Source of the DNA: Nicoliella lavandulae
GTDB taxonomy: Bacteria; Bacillota; Bacilli; Lactobacillales; Lactobacillaceae
Length of the DNA: 64,000 nucleotides
Direction: 5' to 3'
Assembly: GCF_037546185.1 (NCBI RefSeq)
Contig: NZ_JAWMWH010000001.1
Location: forward strand, 496,001 to 560,000
The notes beneath the pieces were generated by a model. It did not search any database. It saw only the letters and a program-made list of their open reading frames with translations, and was not told the DNA's origin. Below, in pieces: positions 33,995 to 43,386 of this stretch. Made by a program: the position numbers and the translations under genes. Positions within the stretch are counted from its first letter, which is position 1; every line of letters begins with the position of its first letter.

Positions 33995-34546
33995 TTAGTT
34001 ATTAATGGGAATGATTTTGCGCAACCGTTTAGCAACCGTTACCGCGATAATAATTTTGATGACGTCTCCTGGAATGAAAAGGAGATTAGCTGAAAGTGCA
34101 GTACTAAATGGCATGTGACTTTGCACGGCTAGCCAGCTGCATGCAATTAGGTAAATAAAAACGATCCCGACCACTAGCGTTACAGCCGTGGTTGAGAACC
34201 AGTTTAGTGGCCGCCCTAAGATTCGCTGGGTCAGTTGAGTTAACCCGGCTAACACGCTGGGGGTAAGTAGCCATGCTAGTAAATAACCACCGGTGGGACC
34301 TAAGAATACTGCTAGGCCACCGCGAAAGCCTGATAAAATGGGGAGTCCAATGGCAGCTAAAAATAAGAAGATGGCAATGGTGATGGTTCCCTTTTTACCA
34401 CCTAATAATAGACTAGCAAGAATAATCCCAAAGTTTTGGAGAACGATTGGGACGGGGATAATGCCAATTGGAATCCCAGGAATGGCCCCCAAGACGATTA
34501 GTAGGGCAATCATTAATGCAATTTGCGTTAAATTTTTGTTTTTCAT
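33995..34546 (-). CDS. bioY: BioY biotin transporter (ECF S component)
   Basis: 183 residues with six membrane helices. The BioY pattern is present: GIPIGIIPVPIVLQNFGIILASLLLGGKKG near the N-terminus and FLGPTGGYLLAW in the middle. BioY captures biotin with high affinity and works with the shared EcfAA'T module, which is not in this window. The gene lies directly downstream of birA on the same strand. Two tandem BirA boxes fill the gap, so biotin-loaded BirA probably represses it. Confidence 0.93.
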   Translation of the reverse strand: MKNKNLTQIALMIALLIVLGAIPGIPIGIIPVPIVLQNFGIILASLLLGGKKGTITIAIFLFLAAIGLPILSGFRGGLAVFLGPTGGYLLAWLLTPSVLAGLTQLTQRILGRPLNWFSTTAVTLVVGIVFIYLIACSWLAVQSHMPFSTALSANLLFIPGDVIKIIIAVTVAKRLRKIIPINN

Positions 34547-34561
34547 AGTTCCTCCACGAAG

Positions 34562-34593
34562 TAGTTAACCATTATTTATATAACAGTTAACTA
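34562..34593. promoter_or_regulatory. BirA box 1 upstream of bioY
   Basis: TAGTTAAC and GTTAACTA form an inverted repeat with a 16-bp spacer. This is the GTTAAC-type BirA operator known from Firmicutes bio genes, directly upstream of bioY. Confidence 0.8.
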
Positions 34594-34603
34594 TTATACA
34601 TAA

Positions 34604-34633
34604 GGTTAACCATAAAAGCAAAAACGGTTAACC
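34604..34633. promoter_or_regulatory. BirA box 2 upstream of bioY
   Basis: GGTTAACC occurs at 34604-34611 and again at 34626-34633. The two GTTAAC cores are 22 bp apart, the same distance as in box 1, and the whole pair is shifted by 41 bp. The second half also forms part of the birA terminator stem. Confidence 0.65.
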
Positions 34634-34655
34634 ACCTGTAAAAGTGATTAACCGT
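34619..34655 (-). terminator. Terminator of birA, overlapping BirA box 2
   Basis: On the minus strand CGGTTAATCAC pairs with GTGGTTAACCG (one G-U pair) and is followed by T5. It overlaps the last birA codons and the second BirA operator half. Confidence 0.75.
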
Positions 34656-35613
34656 GATTTAATCTGACCTTGGTAACTTCACCGGTCATGACGTGATGGC
34701 GCTTGCCATCATTAGTTTTTAAAACTAGTGCTCCATTATCATCAATGGTTTCAACTATGCCGACCAAGGGCGCGTGATTAGTGCTAATGGTGACTTCGTG
34801 GCCAATAACAACCGATAATTTGCGGTATTCATCCATGCGCTTACCATCTTGATAGTGGGGATATTCAGCTAGAAATTGGTTAATAATATCCGCAGCAATT
34901 TGGTTACGGTCTATTTGCTGGGAGCTAATGGAGCCGACCGGTTGATTAATGGACGCTGGAAATTCAGCGGTCTGCAGGTTGATACCAATGCCAACAATGA
35001 TGGCAGATGGCTGCATCAACTCAACGTTCATAATGGATTCAGTCATGATGCCGGCCACCTTATTGCCATTGACCCAGATGTCGTTGATCCACTTTAATTT
35101 AAAATCAGTGGTGGGATAACTCTGCTTAAGTGCATTGACCACGGCGACTGCGGTGGTGGTGGTTAATAGACCGGGGTTTAGAGGATGATCGTGATTAACC
35201 GGCACGGCGATGGTCATGTATAACCCAGAATTAGCTGGTGAGTAGAATTGCCGGCCCCGTCGACCATAACCAGCGGTTTGTTGATTAGCGATTACTACAA
35301 TCGGATGGTCAATAATCCGTTGGTTAACCAAGTCTTTAGCATATTTGTTCGTGGAATCCACGGTGGATAGGCATTCGATGTCAATGGGGGTGTGAACAAG
35401 ATGCTTAATGTTATCAGCATTCAAATTTAAGCTACCTAAGTACCGATAGCCTAGGTTGTGCTTCCCCTCGATTTGGTGTCCAGCAGCCTTCAAGGCGTTA
35501 ATGCGTTTCCATACCATGGTCCGACTAACTGCTAATTTTTCGGCTAATTGGTTTCCTGATAACCATTCATTTTGATGATTTAAGAATATTTTTAATAATT
35601 CGTGATGCGGCAT
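34648..35613 (-). CDS. birA: Bifunctional biotin-protein ligase and biotin operon repressor
   Basis: 321 residues. The N-terminal winged helix (about 1-60, LAEKLAVSRTMVWKRINALKAAG) makes this the group II, DNA-binding form. The ligase core includes STVDSTNKYA, the biotinyl-AMP loop GYGRRGRQF, LKWINDIWVNGNKVAGIM and a C-terminal SH3-like domain. It biotinylates acetyl-CoA carboxylase or pyruvate carboxylase and, when loaded with biotinyl-AMP, represses transport genes. bioY, with two BirA boxes, follows at once. Confidence 0.94.
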   Translation of the reverse strand: MPHHELLKIFLNHQNEWLSGNQLAEKLAVSRTMVWKRINALKAAGHQIEGKHNLGYRYLGSLNLNADNIKHLVHTPIDIECLSTVDSTNKYAKDLVNQRIIDHPIVVIANQQTAGYGRRGRQFYSPANSGLYMTIAVPVNHDHPLNPGLLTTTTAVAVVNALKQSYPTTDFKLKWINDIWVNGNKVAGIMTESIMNVELMQPSAIIVGIGINLQTAEFPASINQPVGSISSQQIDRNQIAADIINQFLAEYPHYQDGKRMDEYRKLSVVIGHEVTISTNHAPLVGIVETIDDNGALVLKTNDGKRHHVMTGEVTKVRLNHG

Positions 35614-35736
35614 GATAAGCCCTCTTTGTAAGTTTTAATTACCATTATCCTATCATATTTATATGATTACTAGGGACTTAAAGTATAATTATGGTAAAAT
35701 ATAATTAAATTTATTTTTTATAAAGGAGCTTAAAAC

Positions 35737-37194
35737 ATGGATAAAGAATACTGGACAACAGAACGTCTCAATCGTTTATATAAAGATTGGCCAGCTGAAA
35801 CCATCGATAACTTAAAAGCTAAGATTGCTAAGTCTGACTGGCGGATGGGGTATCACATTCAAACAGAAACTGGTTTGTTAAATGATCCCAATGGCTTTTC
35901 ATATTTCAATGGACAATGGCACTTATTTTATCAAGCATTTCCCTTTGGGGGCATTCACGGCTTAAAGAGCTGGACGCACTTAGTATCGGATGACTTAGTA
36001 CATTGGTCAAATACTCACAAACCAATGGTACCTGATAACGAATACGACCGGCATGGTTGTTATTCCGGATCAGCAATTAACGTTGATGACAAGTTATTCC
36101 TCATGTACACCGGAAACGTTTGGGAAAAGATGAATGAAGTTCGTCACCCATACCAAGTCGGCGCATGGATGGATAAGGAAAACAACATTACTAAGTTAGA
36201 CCAGCCATTGATTGCGAACCCACCTAAGGGGGTTACCGGGCACTTCCGTGATCCACAAGTTATCAAACATGGTGATTATTACTATGCCTTTCTAGGGGCG
36301 CAAACCACTGATAAACAAGGTGAAATTGTTGTTTACCGTTCTAATCATGTTGACCGTGATTGGGAATTCTACAGCAAACTTGATATTGGCAACGATAACT
36401 TGGGCTACATGGCTGAATGTCCAAACCTATTATTTGTTGATGGGCATCCAGTATTGATCTTCTGTCCACAAGGAGCCGATAAAGATTCCTTTAGCTATGA
36501 TAATGTGCATCCAAATGCCTACATTATCGCTGATGATATTAATTGGGACACTATGAAATTAGTTAACCCTTCTAAGATGCGTCAATTGGATGAAGGATTT
36601 GATTTCTATGCGACCCAAGGATTGAATGCGCCTGATGGTCGGGCATTGATCTCAGCTTGGTTAGGGCTTCCAGATACCACTTATCCTTCAGATGATGAAG
36701 GCTGGGAAGGTGGCTTATCCTTAGTTCGTGAATTACGAGTAGTTGATGGAAATTTAGTTCAACAACCCGTTCAAGAAACGAAGTCATTATTCTTGGATAC
36801 TGAAAGCACGTTCAATGGGATGGAATTACCTAAGCAAAGCCTAATTGAATTCGATGTTAATCATGATAGTGATAATCAAATCGCAATTACTTCTGGCAAC
36901 ACCCACTTAGTAATTGATATTGATAACGATTGCCAAAAACTAACGCTACATCGGAAAGACGTTGAAAACGATGGTAAGGATGAAACCAGAAGCATTCGTT
37001 TAAATGATGGTAAGATTAACAACTGTCATCTATACTTTGATAACACTGTTTTTGAATTATTCATTAACGATGGTTACCAAACAATGACTGGCTTCTTCTT
37101 CCATGAAGATACGCACCTAAACTTAAATTGGACCGATGTTGAAGACATTAAAGTTACTAAATTAGCAAATATTAATGCTCCTGAAACTAAATAA
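35737..37194 (+). CDS. scrB: GH32 sucrose-6-phosphate hydrolase / beta-fructofuranosidase
   Basis: 485 residues. The five-bladed propeller domain carries the three catalytic acids: D50 in LLNDPNG, the aspartate of FRDPQV and the glutamate of AECPN. A beta-sandwich domain follows (about 350-480). It has no signal peptide, so it acts inside the cell on sucrose or sucrose-6-phosphate. No sucrose PTS, permease or fructokinase is next to it, which leaves the true substrate open. The ATG follows AAAGGAGC, and a -10-like TAAAATATAAT is upstream. Confidence 0.88.
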   Translation: MDKEYWTTERLNRLYKDWPAETIDNLKAKIAKSDWRMGYHIQTETGLLNDPNGFSYFNGQWHLFYQAFPFGGIHGLKSWTHLVSDDLVHWSNTHKPMVPDNEYDRHGCYSGSAINVDDKLFLMYTGNVWEKMNEVRHPYQVGAWMDKENNITKLDQPLIANPPKGVTGHFRDPQVIKHGDYYYAFLGAQTTDKQGEIVVYRSNHVDRDWEFYSKLDIGNDNLGYMAECPNLLFVDGHPVLIFCPQGADKDSFSYDNVHPNAYIIADDINWDTMKLVNPSKMRQLDEGFDFYATQGLNAPDGRALISAWLGLPDTTYPSDDEGWEGGLSLVRELRVVDGNLVQQPVQETKSLFLDTESTFNGMELPKQSLIEFDVNHDSDNQIAITSGNTHLVIDIDNDCQKLTLHRKDVENDGKDETRSIRLNDGKINNCHLYFDNTVFELFINDGYQTMTGFFFHEDTHLNLNWTDVEDIKVTKLANINAPETK

Positions 37195-37210
37195 ATAACT
37201 GCTAACAAAA

Positions 37211-37264
37211 AATAAGCACCCGTAATGATTGATAAATCAATGATTATTGGGTGCTTATAATTTT
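37211..37264 (+). terminator. Terminator of scrB
   Basis: TAAGCACCC and GGGTGCTTA form the base of a long hairpin. Inside it GATTGAT/ATCAATGATT adds an upper stem, and a T-rich run follows. Confidence 0.8.
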
Positions 37265-37285
37265 TATTTATTAATGAGTGATGCT

Positions 37286-37315
37286 TTGACTATACCGCAA
37301 TGATGGAATTATAGT
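37286..37315 (+). promoter_or_regulatory. Promoter of the AEC carrier gene
   Basis: TTGACT is followed 18 bp later by TATAGT, about 60 bp before the start codon. Confidence 0.5.
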
Positions 37316-37373
37316 ATTCGAAAGTGGTTTAAGAATACCTTAATAATTTTATTTTAATAGGAGGTTGAATTTA

Positions 37374-38345
37374 ATGGGTGTCTTATGGAGCTCGATTCAA
37401 AGTGTCCTAGTTGTGGTATTAATCATGGCATTAGGATACATTTTAAGAAACACTGGTTGGTTCGCCGATTCATTTGGAAAAAACATTTCCAAGTTTATTA
37501 AGAATATTGCGCTACCAGCTTCCATCTTTGTGTCAGTTTTAACGCGATTAACTCGGGATAAACTAATTAGCTTCTCCAGTTATTTAATTTGGGGAATTGT
37601 CTCGGTGGTAATTGGTTACATTATTTCGTTTATTCTGGTCAAAGTCTTAAAAGTACGGCCAGGCCGGCGGGGAATTTTTATTAATGCGATCGTCAATGCG
37701 AATACCATTTTCATCGGATTACCATTGAACATTGCGTTGTTTGGAAACGATAGTATGACTTACTTCTTGGTCTACTACATTATTAACACGGTTTCCACTT
37801 GGGCCTTTGGGGTCTTCTTGATTAGTAACGATGATCCAACTAAGCAGGATCAACCAAAGGGACATAACAAGATTAACTGGAAGCAAGTTCTTCCAATGCC
37901 ATTAGTTGGTTTTATCGTGGCATTAGTCTTCTTGTTATTAAATATCCCAATTTTACAAATTAACTTTATTTCCCAATCATTAACCTATGTGGGGAACTTA
38001 GTAACGCCACTATCACTAATCTATATCGGAATTGTGTTAGCCGATGCCGGATTGAAGAGTATTAACTTCGATCGGGATACCGTGGTTGCATTATTAGGGC
38101 GGTTCGTATTATCACCAGTCGTTATGATTATCTTGATGATGATTGCTAAGGACTATGCTAACGTGCCAGCAATGTTATCACAAACCATGATTGTGCAAGC
38201 TGCGACCCCGATGCTAGCCGTATTGCCGGTGTTAGCTTCTGAATCACATGGGGATGTGAAGTACGCTACGAACATCGTAACGACTTCAACGGTATTGTTT
38301 ATTGTAGTTGTTCCGATCTTAATGACGATTATTCAATACATCTAA
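37374..38345 (+). CDS. AEC-family permease (auxin efflux carrier / malate permease type)
   Basis: 323 residues with ten membrane segments in two repeats of five. The family patterns are MALGYILRNTGWF, KNIALPASIF, NANTIFIGLPLNIALFG with the crossover asparagine, and QAATPMLAVLPVLASESHGD in the second half. AEC carriers of lactic acid bacteria move malate, citramalate or amino acids; no malolactic gene is nearby, so the substrate is open. The start is ATG 37374 after GGAGG; the TTG at 37365 lies at that site and is rejected. The gene is monocistronic. Confidence 0.85.
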   Translation: MGVLWSSIQSVLVVVLIMALGYILRNTGWFADSFGKNISKFIKNIALPASIFVSVLTRLTRDKLISFSSYLIWGIVSVVIGYIISFILVKVLKVRPGRRGIFINAIVNANTIFIGLPLNIALFGNDSMTYFLVYYIINTVSTWAFGVFLISNDDPTKQDQPKGHNKINWKQVLPMPLVGFIVALVFLLLNIPILQINFISQSLTYVGNLVTPLSLIYIGIVLADAGLKSINFDRDTVVALLGRFVLSPVVMIILMMIAKDYANVPAMLSQTMIVQAATPMLAVLPVLASESHGDVKYATNIVTTSTVLFIVVVPILMTIIQYI

Positions 38346-38352
38346 TTTAATT

Positions 38353-38396
38353 AAAAAAGCCATCCATACGCCTTAAGCGGCGTTGGATGGCTTTTT
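38353..38396. terminator. Bidirectional terminator between the AEC gene and the polyphosphate operon
   Basis: AAAAAGCCATCCA and TGGATGGCTTTTT pair, and an inner stem ACGCC/GGCGT closes the loop. A- and T-runs on both sides suit the two convergent units. Confidence 0.9.
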
Positions 38397-38398
38397 AT

Positions 38399-38593
38399 TT
38401 ATGATAGTCTAGTAACGGTAATTAGCATGTATAACATGATCAAGCCTACCACCATTAGGGGCGCGGTGAACTTCGTTAATATTTGTTTATGCTTATAAAT
38501 TAAATAACCAATTAACGAAAGGACCACGATTAGGCCGACAACGTACATAATAATTAGCTTAACTTGAACGTCAAAATCTGAAGCAATCATCAT
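38399..38593 (-). CDS. Small membrane protein at the end of the polyphosphate operon
   Basis: 64 residues with two membrane helices (about 11-32 and 42-60) joined by a short basic loop (YKHKQILTKF). The ATG follows GGAAGTG and lies 8 nt after the ppx stop, so the frame is probably translated as the last gene of the operon. No family is recognised. Its position suggests a role next to polyphosphate metabolism, but that is inference. Confidence 0.65.
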   Translation of the reverse strand: MMIASDFDVQVKLIIMYVVGLIVVLSLIGYLIYKHKQILTKFTAPLMVVGLIMLYMLITVTRLS

Positions 38594-38601
38594 ATCACTT
38601 C

Positions 38602-39588
38602 CTATTCATCAGATTCAGGGGCTTCGAAGTTTTCCAAGTTAATTGAAGTTGATTTGCCATTGTTTCTTAACTCAGAAATGTGTTCGTATAGGACTCCGAA
38701 CCGGAGGCCTTGTTTAGAAAAAATCATCCGGTCAGAATTGAGGCGCCAGATAAGCGACATTGCTGGTGCCAGACCACCAACGATAATGTCAGCCCGTTCT
38801 TTAGAAAGGCCGGGGATGTTCTTACGTTCTTCTAGGGTGGAGTCAATGATCTTTAAGAAGATATCCTTAACTTCTTGAGCACTAAGGTGGAATCCATGGA
38901 TATCATCCCAATGTTTTCGATCTGGATCGTTTCGGCGCTTGATTTTAGCTAGCGTCCGGTTAGAACCACCTAACCCAATGATGGGTAGGTTAGTGCCCCG
39001 GTATAGCCACCAAATGTTATTGTAGATTTCATTTAATTGGTCAAATACCTTATACATTTGACCTGCAGAAGGGCGATCTTCAATGACGTCGGATTCGGAT
39101 AGGGTCACGGAACCAATCGGAAGACTAATTAAGTTGATGATCCGCTTATTTTGCACCAAGATTAATTCAGTACTAGCGCCACCGGTATCCATGATGATTC
39201 CGTTAACGATGGGAAGTGAATTAATGACTCCTAGGTAGTCATAGTAAGCTTCCTTTGTTCCAGGAATCACTTCTAAATCAATGCCGGTTTCAGCCTTTAC
39301 TTCCGCTAAGAAATCTTTTTGGTTGGTCGCCATTCTAGTGGCAGCCGTGGCAACTGCTTTTACGGTTACGTTTGGAAGGTCTTCAAAGTTCTCCTTAAAC
39401 GACTTAAGTGCATTGATCGTCCGATCGATTGCTGGTTGTTTAAGGACTTTTTCTGGCCCCATATTTTCAGAGAGGCGGACGGCTTCTTTACGTTCAACCA
39501 CGTTTTCAAAAGTTCCGTCATCCATGATCTTAGTTACGGCAAGCCGAGCCGAGTTAGATCCTAAATCAATTACAGCGTAATGTTCCAT
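38602..39588 (-). CDS. ppx: Ppx/GppA-family exopolyphosphatase, short form
   Basis: 328 residues with the ASKHA fold. The phosphate-1 loop is VIDLGSNSARLAV (4-16), the phosphate-2 loop is IMDTGGASTELI, and the catalytic glutamate region EAYYDYLGV is between them. The short form lacks the C-terminal HD-like domains. It removes phosphate from the end of polyphosphate or the gamma/beta phosphate of pppGpp. It starts 3 nt after the ppk stop, in the operon ppx-like, ppk, ppx. Confidence 0.9.
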   Translation of the reverse strand: MEHYAVIDLGSNSARLAVTKIMDDGTFENVVERKEAVRLSENMGPEKVLKQPAIDRTINALKSFKENFEDLPNVTVKAVATAATRMATNQKDFLAEVKAETGIDLEVIPGTKEAYYDYLGVINSLPIVNGIIMDTGGASTELILVQNKRIINLISLPIGSVTLSESDVIEDRPSAGQMYKVFDQLNEIYNNIWWLYRGTNLPIIGLGGSNRTLAKIKRRNDPDRKHWDDIHGFHLSAQEVKDIFLKIIDSTLEERKNIPGLSKERADIIVGGLAPAMSLIWRLNSDRMIFSKQGLRFGVLYEHISELRNNGKSTSINLENFEAPESDE

Positions 39589-39591
39589 AAA

Positions 39592-41727
39592 TTAATGCTT
39601 CCTTTCGTTCTGGTTGCGAATCGGTGTAAACTTATTAGCCTTCTTAGGCTTTACCTTGGGAAAATCATGATTAAATAGCTTATCGGCAATTTTCTTTCGG
39701 TGTTCAATTAAGAATGATTGAGCATTTAGCCGTTGCTTGTTTTCATGGTGGATGTGATGCCAAGTATCGTCAGGGTGTAATTGACGAGTCTTTACATTAT
39801 CACGCCACATGATATTAAAGATGTGAATAATGTGTTCACGAATATCATTTTGTAAAACTGGGAAGAGGAGTTCGACCCGCCGGCTTAAATTCCGCTTCAT
39901 TAAATCAGCACTGGATAGGAAGACCTTTTCTTCACCATCCGCATAGAAGTAATAGATCCGGCTGTGTTCAAGTAATTGACCAACAATGGAGTGGACAGTG
40001 ATGTTATCACTAACGCCCTTGATGCCAACCCGAAGGTTACAAATGCCCCGTACGATTAGGTTGATCTTAACCCCAGCGGCACTAGCTTCATAGAGCTTTT
40101 TAATCATTGCGGTATCAGAAAGCGAATTCATCTTCATTTGAATGAATCCCTTTTTACCAGCCTGCACGTTTTTAATTTCTTCATCTATTTTTTCCATTAA
40201 ATGGTTACGAATTCCATATGGTGAGATGGTAAGCTCATTAAAGTAAGGTGGTTCTGAAAATCCAGATAACATATTAAAGATGTTAGTGGCATCCACACCC
40301 ATTTCTTGGTTATCAGTGAAGATTCCCATATCTGTATATAATTTGGCGGTTAAGTCGTTATAATTACCAGTTCCCATGTGCATGTAACGCTTGATTCCAT
40401 CAGCTTCTTTTCTCACGATTAGGGTTAGTTTACAGTGGACCTTTAGACCAACTAATCCATAGATAACGTGACAACCAGCCCGTTCCAATTCATCAGCCCA
40501 GTGCAGGTTATTAGCTTCATCGAAGCGAGCCTTTAATTCAACCAATGCCGTGACTTGTTTACCGTTTTGAGCAGCCCGTTTCAATGATTTAATAATTGGT
40601 GAATTAGGTGAAACTCGGTATAGCGTCATCTTAATGGCTAACGTATCTGGATCGTTTGCTGCTTGATCGATGAAGTTTAGCACGGGAGCGAAGGAATCGT
40701 AGGGATGGTGCACAAAAACATCACTCTTACTAATGGCTTCGAACATGGTTTCATCCTGGAGTGGTTTAGGTAGGTATGGCGTAAACTTCTTGAATAATAA
40801 GTCTTGATGACCACTCACTTGTTTAATTAGCTTATTAACTAATGTTAGGTCAATTGGCCCCCTTACCACATATAAGGCATCGTCATTTAATTTATATTCA
40901 TCGACTAAGCGGTTGCGAAGTTGATTGTTCATCCCCGATTCAATTTCGAGCCGCATTACTTGTCCACGTTCCCGTTCTCTTAACTCATGCTTGATTTCAC
41001 GCATTAAATCAGAGGTATCTTCGTCAGCTTCGATATCCATGTCCCGCGTTACTCTGAAACATGCCATATCATGTGCCGTGTAGCCCACGAATAATTCGCC
41101 GATGAAGTATTTGATAACTTCTTCTAATAGGATGAAATCATTATCAGCGTTCGGCAGCTTAATTACTCTTGGAAATACTTCTGGCACTTGCACCGTTGCA
41201 AATGATTCTTGACTCGTATTACCATGCTTAGTAATGATCAATGCAATATTCAACGTGTTATTTGCAATGAATGGAAATGGTCTGGAAACATCGACAGCAA
41301 GGGGCGTCAGCACTGGATATAACTTTTGGTGAAAATAGTCATCCAAGAATTCCATTTGTTGGTCGTTAACTTGATTGATCTTTAACAGATTAATGGATTG
41401 GTCCTTTAGCTTAGGTAGAATCTTGTCAAACAAGAGGTCATATTGATGATTAACTAGTTGGTGGGCCTTTTTAGCAACCCCTGCCAATTGTTGGGCGGGC
41501 GTTAAGCCAGCAGCATCTGGTTTTTCATAGTTGACGGAGACCATCTTATGGAGTGAAGCAACCCGGATGTTGAAGAATTCGTCAAGGTTACTTTGGGTAA
41601 TACCGAGGAACCGAAGTCGTTCTAATAGTGGATTGCCACTATCATTTGCTTCTTCTAGGACCCGTGAGTCGAAGTCAATCCAACTTAGTTCACGACTATT
41701 AAAGTATTTTGGATTATCGAACTTCAT
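39592..41727 (-). CDS. ppk: Polyphosphate kinase 1
   Basis: 711 residues, the full PPK1 length. The N-terminal domain starts YFNSRELSWIDFDSRVLEEA. The catalytic PLD-like domains include YRVSPNSPIIKSLKRAAQNGKQV, HVIYGLVGLKVHCKL, the autophosphorylated histidine in MHMGTGNYND, and SADLMKRNLSRRVELLFPV. It makes polyphosphate reversibly from ATP at the membrane. The ATG overlaps the upstream ppx-like TGA (ATGA), so they are translated together. The C-terminal 25 residues are basic. Confidence 0.95.
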   Translation of the reverse strand: MKFDNPKYFNSRELSWIDFDSRVLEEANDSGNPLLERLRFLGITQSNLDEFFNIRVASLHKMVSVNYEKPDAAGLTPAQQLAGVAKKAHQLVNHQYDLLFDKILPKLKDQSINLLKINQVNDQQMEFLDDYFHQKLYPVLTPLAVDVSRPFPFIANNTLNIALIITKHGNTSQESFATVQVPEVFPRVIKLPNADNDFILLEEVIKYFIGELFVGYTAHDMACFRVTRDMDIEADEDTSDLMREIKHELRERERGQVMRLEIESGMNNQLRNRLVDEYKLNDDALYVVRGPIDLTLVNKLIKQVSGHQDLLFKKFTPYLPKPLQDETMFEAISKSDVFVHHPYDSFAPVLNFIDQAANDPDTLAIKMTLYRVSPNSPIIKSLKRAAQNGKQVTALVELKARFDEANNLHWADELERAGCHVIYGLVGLKVHCKLTLIVRKEADGIKRYMHMGTGNYNDLTAKLYTDMGIFTDNQEMGVDATNIFNMLSGFSEPPYFNELTISPYGIRNHLMEKIDEEIKNVQAGKKGFIQMKMNSLSDTAMIKKLYEASAAGVKINLIVRGICNLRVGIKGVSDNITVHSIVGQLLEHSRIYYFYADGEEKVFLSSADLMKRNLSRRVELLFPVLQNDIREHIIHIFNIMWRDNVKTRQLHPDDTWHHIHHENKQRLNAQSFLIEHRKKIADKLFNHDFPKVKPKKANKFTPIRNQNERKH

Positions 41728-43262
41728 AGTTTTAATCTTCCTTTCAATTTAGGTTTTACACCAAATACGGATTCAAAGAATGCACCCTTACGAAGGAAAT
41801 TATTCTTTTCCAGCGAAATATCTTGGTCTGCCGTAGCATTAATCGTAATTTGCGTGGGGTCATCGGTATCCACGTCAATTGATTTGATCTTTTGCTTCCG
41901 GCTTGCATCGAGTGCATCTGCAATGCGCAGAATCGAGGCTAGTTTCATGATACGCATTCGGCGATCGAGACTTAGATTATCAAGCCGCTTTAAGGCCGAT
42001 GAGGTGGCTTTGTGACTGTGATATCTAGAAATGGCTGCCACCATGCGGAGTTCAGATTCAGAAAGGCCTAATATTTCAGAGTTCTTAATGATGTATTCAG
42101 AGTGAACATAGTGATTATGATTATTAATGAACGAACCCACGTCATCAACGATGGTCGCAATCTCTAGTAATAACCGATCCCGTTTGCCTAGCCCATGTAG
42201 GTATTGTAAGTCATCAAATAGTTGTAAGCCAAAGTGTTCAACGAACTGTTGGTGCTTGGGTTCGACTTTGTATTGCTTAGCAAGGTTGTTAGCAGAAATC
42301 AAAATCTGGCGATTTAGAATTTGCTCTTTCCCATTACCATGGCTACTTGCGATGAGGTCATAGCTAAGACCATCAATAAACTTAAGGTCTGAAACCCACA
42401 TGTGTTTGATGCTAAAGTTTTTCAATAGTTCTCTTAAAAGCATCATTAATGGTAGCAATTGTGGCACGTCTGATTCATCGATGTCATATTTCTTCGTTAA
42501 TAATTGATTGTTGCTAGCTTTAACCATTTTGAAGATGTCATTGAACTCATCAATTGAAATCTTTAGTGTTTTATGCAAATCACTAATTAATGGTTTGATA
42601 ATGGATACTGATGATCCCATTAGCACGACATTTTCAATTGCTTCAATATTTGGCAGGAGTCGAATGAAGTCAACGAGTCGACTGTCAACATAATCGCGTA
42701 AAATAGCAGCATAGTTAGGCGCCGTTTCCTTAATATCACGCATTACTTCATACACCCGTAGCGGACCTAACTTTAAGGTCCTAGAAGAAGTGAACTTACC
42801 GTGTTTATAAGCAATCAGTTCGACACTTCCTGAACTAATATCAATTAACAAGGTGTTCTTTTGGGTGATTTTATCGAAGTCTTTTAAATAAGTATTAGTC
42901 GCTAGATTGCGATAAAGCGCTTCTTGGCTTTGACTAATCCATTTAATATCAAAATGACTACGTTCTTCCAATTGTTCACGAACGAATTCTGAATTCTTGG
43001 CTTCATGGAATGCATGAGTGGCGTAGAATTGGTAGTTTTTAACTTGATATTCATCAAGTAGGTTTTGAATTACGCCCAGGGCAATTGCAATTTCATTAAC
43101 GGTGTCACTATGGACGACCCGTTCTGAAAAGACATCTTCCCCGAGGTCAATATCGTAACGAGTATTCTCAACAATTTCTGAATGTTCAATATCAATTACT
43201 TGAACATAGATATTTTGAGCTCCCATTACAATTATGGCGGAAAAATTATTATTGATTGGCAT
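41724..43262 (-). CDS. Ppx/GppA-like protein with C-terminal HD-type domain
   Basis: About 512 residues from ATG 43262; the GTG upstream lies in the GAGGTGAT ribosome binding site. An ASKHA N-terminal half has LLIDISSGSVELIAY as the phosphate-2 loop, but its phosphate-1 loop reads VMGAQNIYVQV in place of the usual DxGSNS, so the active site looks altered. The C-terminal part (about 330-505) has HSEYIIKNSEI, AAISRYHS and ADALDASR, like the HD domains of long exopolyphosphatases. First gene of the polyphosphate operon. It could be an active phosphatase or a polyphosphate/pppGpp sensor. Confidence 0.82.
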   Translation of the reverse strand: MPINNNFSAIIVMGAQNIYVQVIDIEHSEIVENTRYDIDLGEDVFSERVVHSDTVNEIAIALGVIQNLLDEYQVKNYQFYATHAFHEAKNSEFVREQLEERSHFDIKWISQSQEALYRNLATNTYLKDFDKITQKNTLLIDISSGSVELIAYKHGKFTSSRTLKLGPLRVYEVMRDIKETAPNYAAILRDYVDSRLVDFIRLLPNIEAIENVVLMGSSVSIIKPLISDLHKTLKISIDEFNDIFKMVKASNNQLLTKKYDIDESDVPQLLPLMMLLRELLKNFSIKHMWVSDLKFIDGLSYDLIASSHGNGKEQILNRQILISANNLAKQYKVEPKHQQFVEHFGLQLFDDLQYLHGLGKRDRLLLEIATIVDDVGSFINNHNHYVHSEYIIKNSEILGLSESELRMVAAISRYHSHKATSSALKRLDNLSLDRRMRIMKLASILRIADALDASRKQKIKSIDVDTDDPTQITINATADQDISLEKNNFLRKGAFFESVFGVKPKLKGRLKL

Positions 43263-43352
43263 GCAGATAATCACCTCGCAAAAAATTTACCAAGCACTGT
43301 TACTAATTTAATTTTACCATGCAAAAAGTCGACTTAACAGCAACAAAAGGGA

Positions 43353-43382
43353 CAAAAAAACCACTTGGCAAAGTGGTTTTAA
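43353..43382 (-). terminator. Terminator of the thiolase gene
   Basis: AAAACCACTT and AAGTGGTTTT pair around TGCC on the minus strand and are followed by TTTG. It lies just after the thiolase stop. Confidence 0.85.
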
Positions 43383-43386
43383 TTCT

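Noticed and set aside
35737..38345. scrB and the AEC carrier as a sucrose uptake and hydrolysis operon
   Set aside because: A strong terminator and a separate promoter lie between them, and AEC carriers are not known for sucrose.
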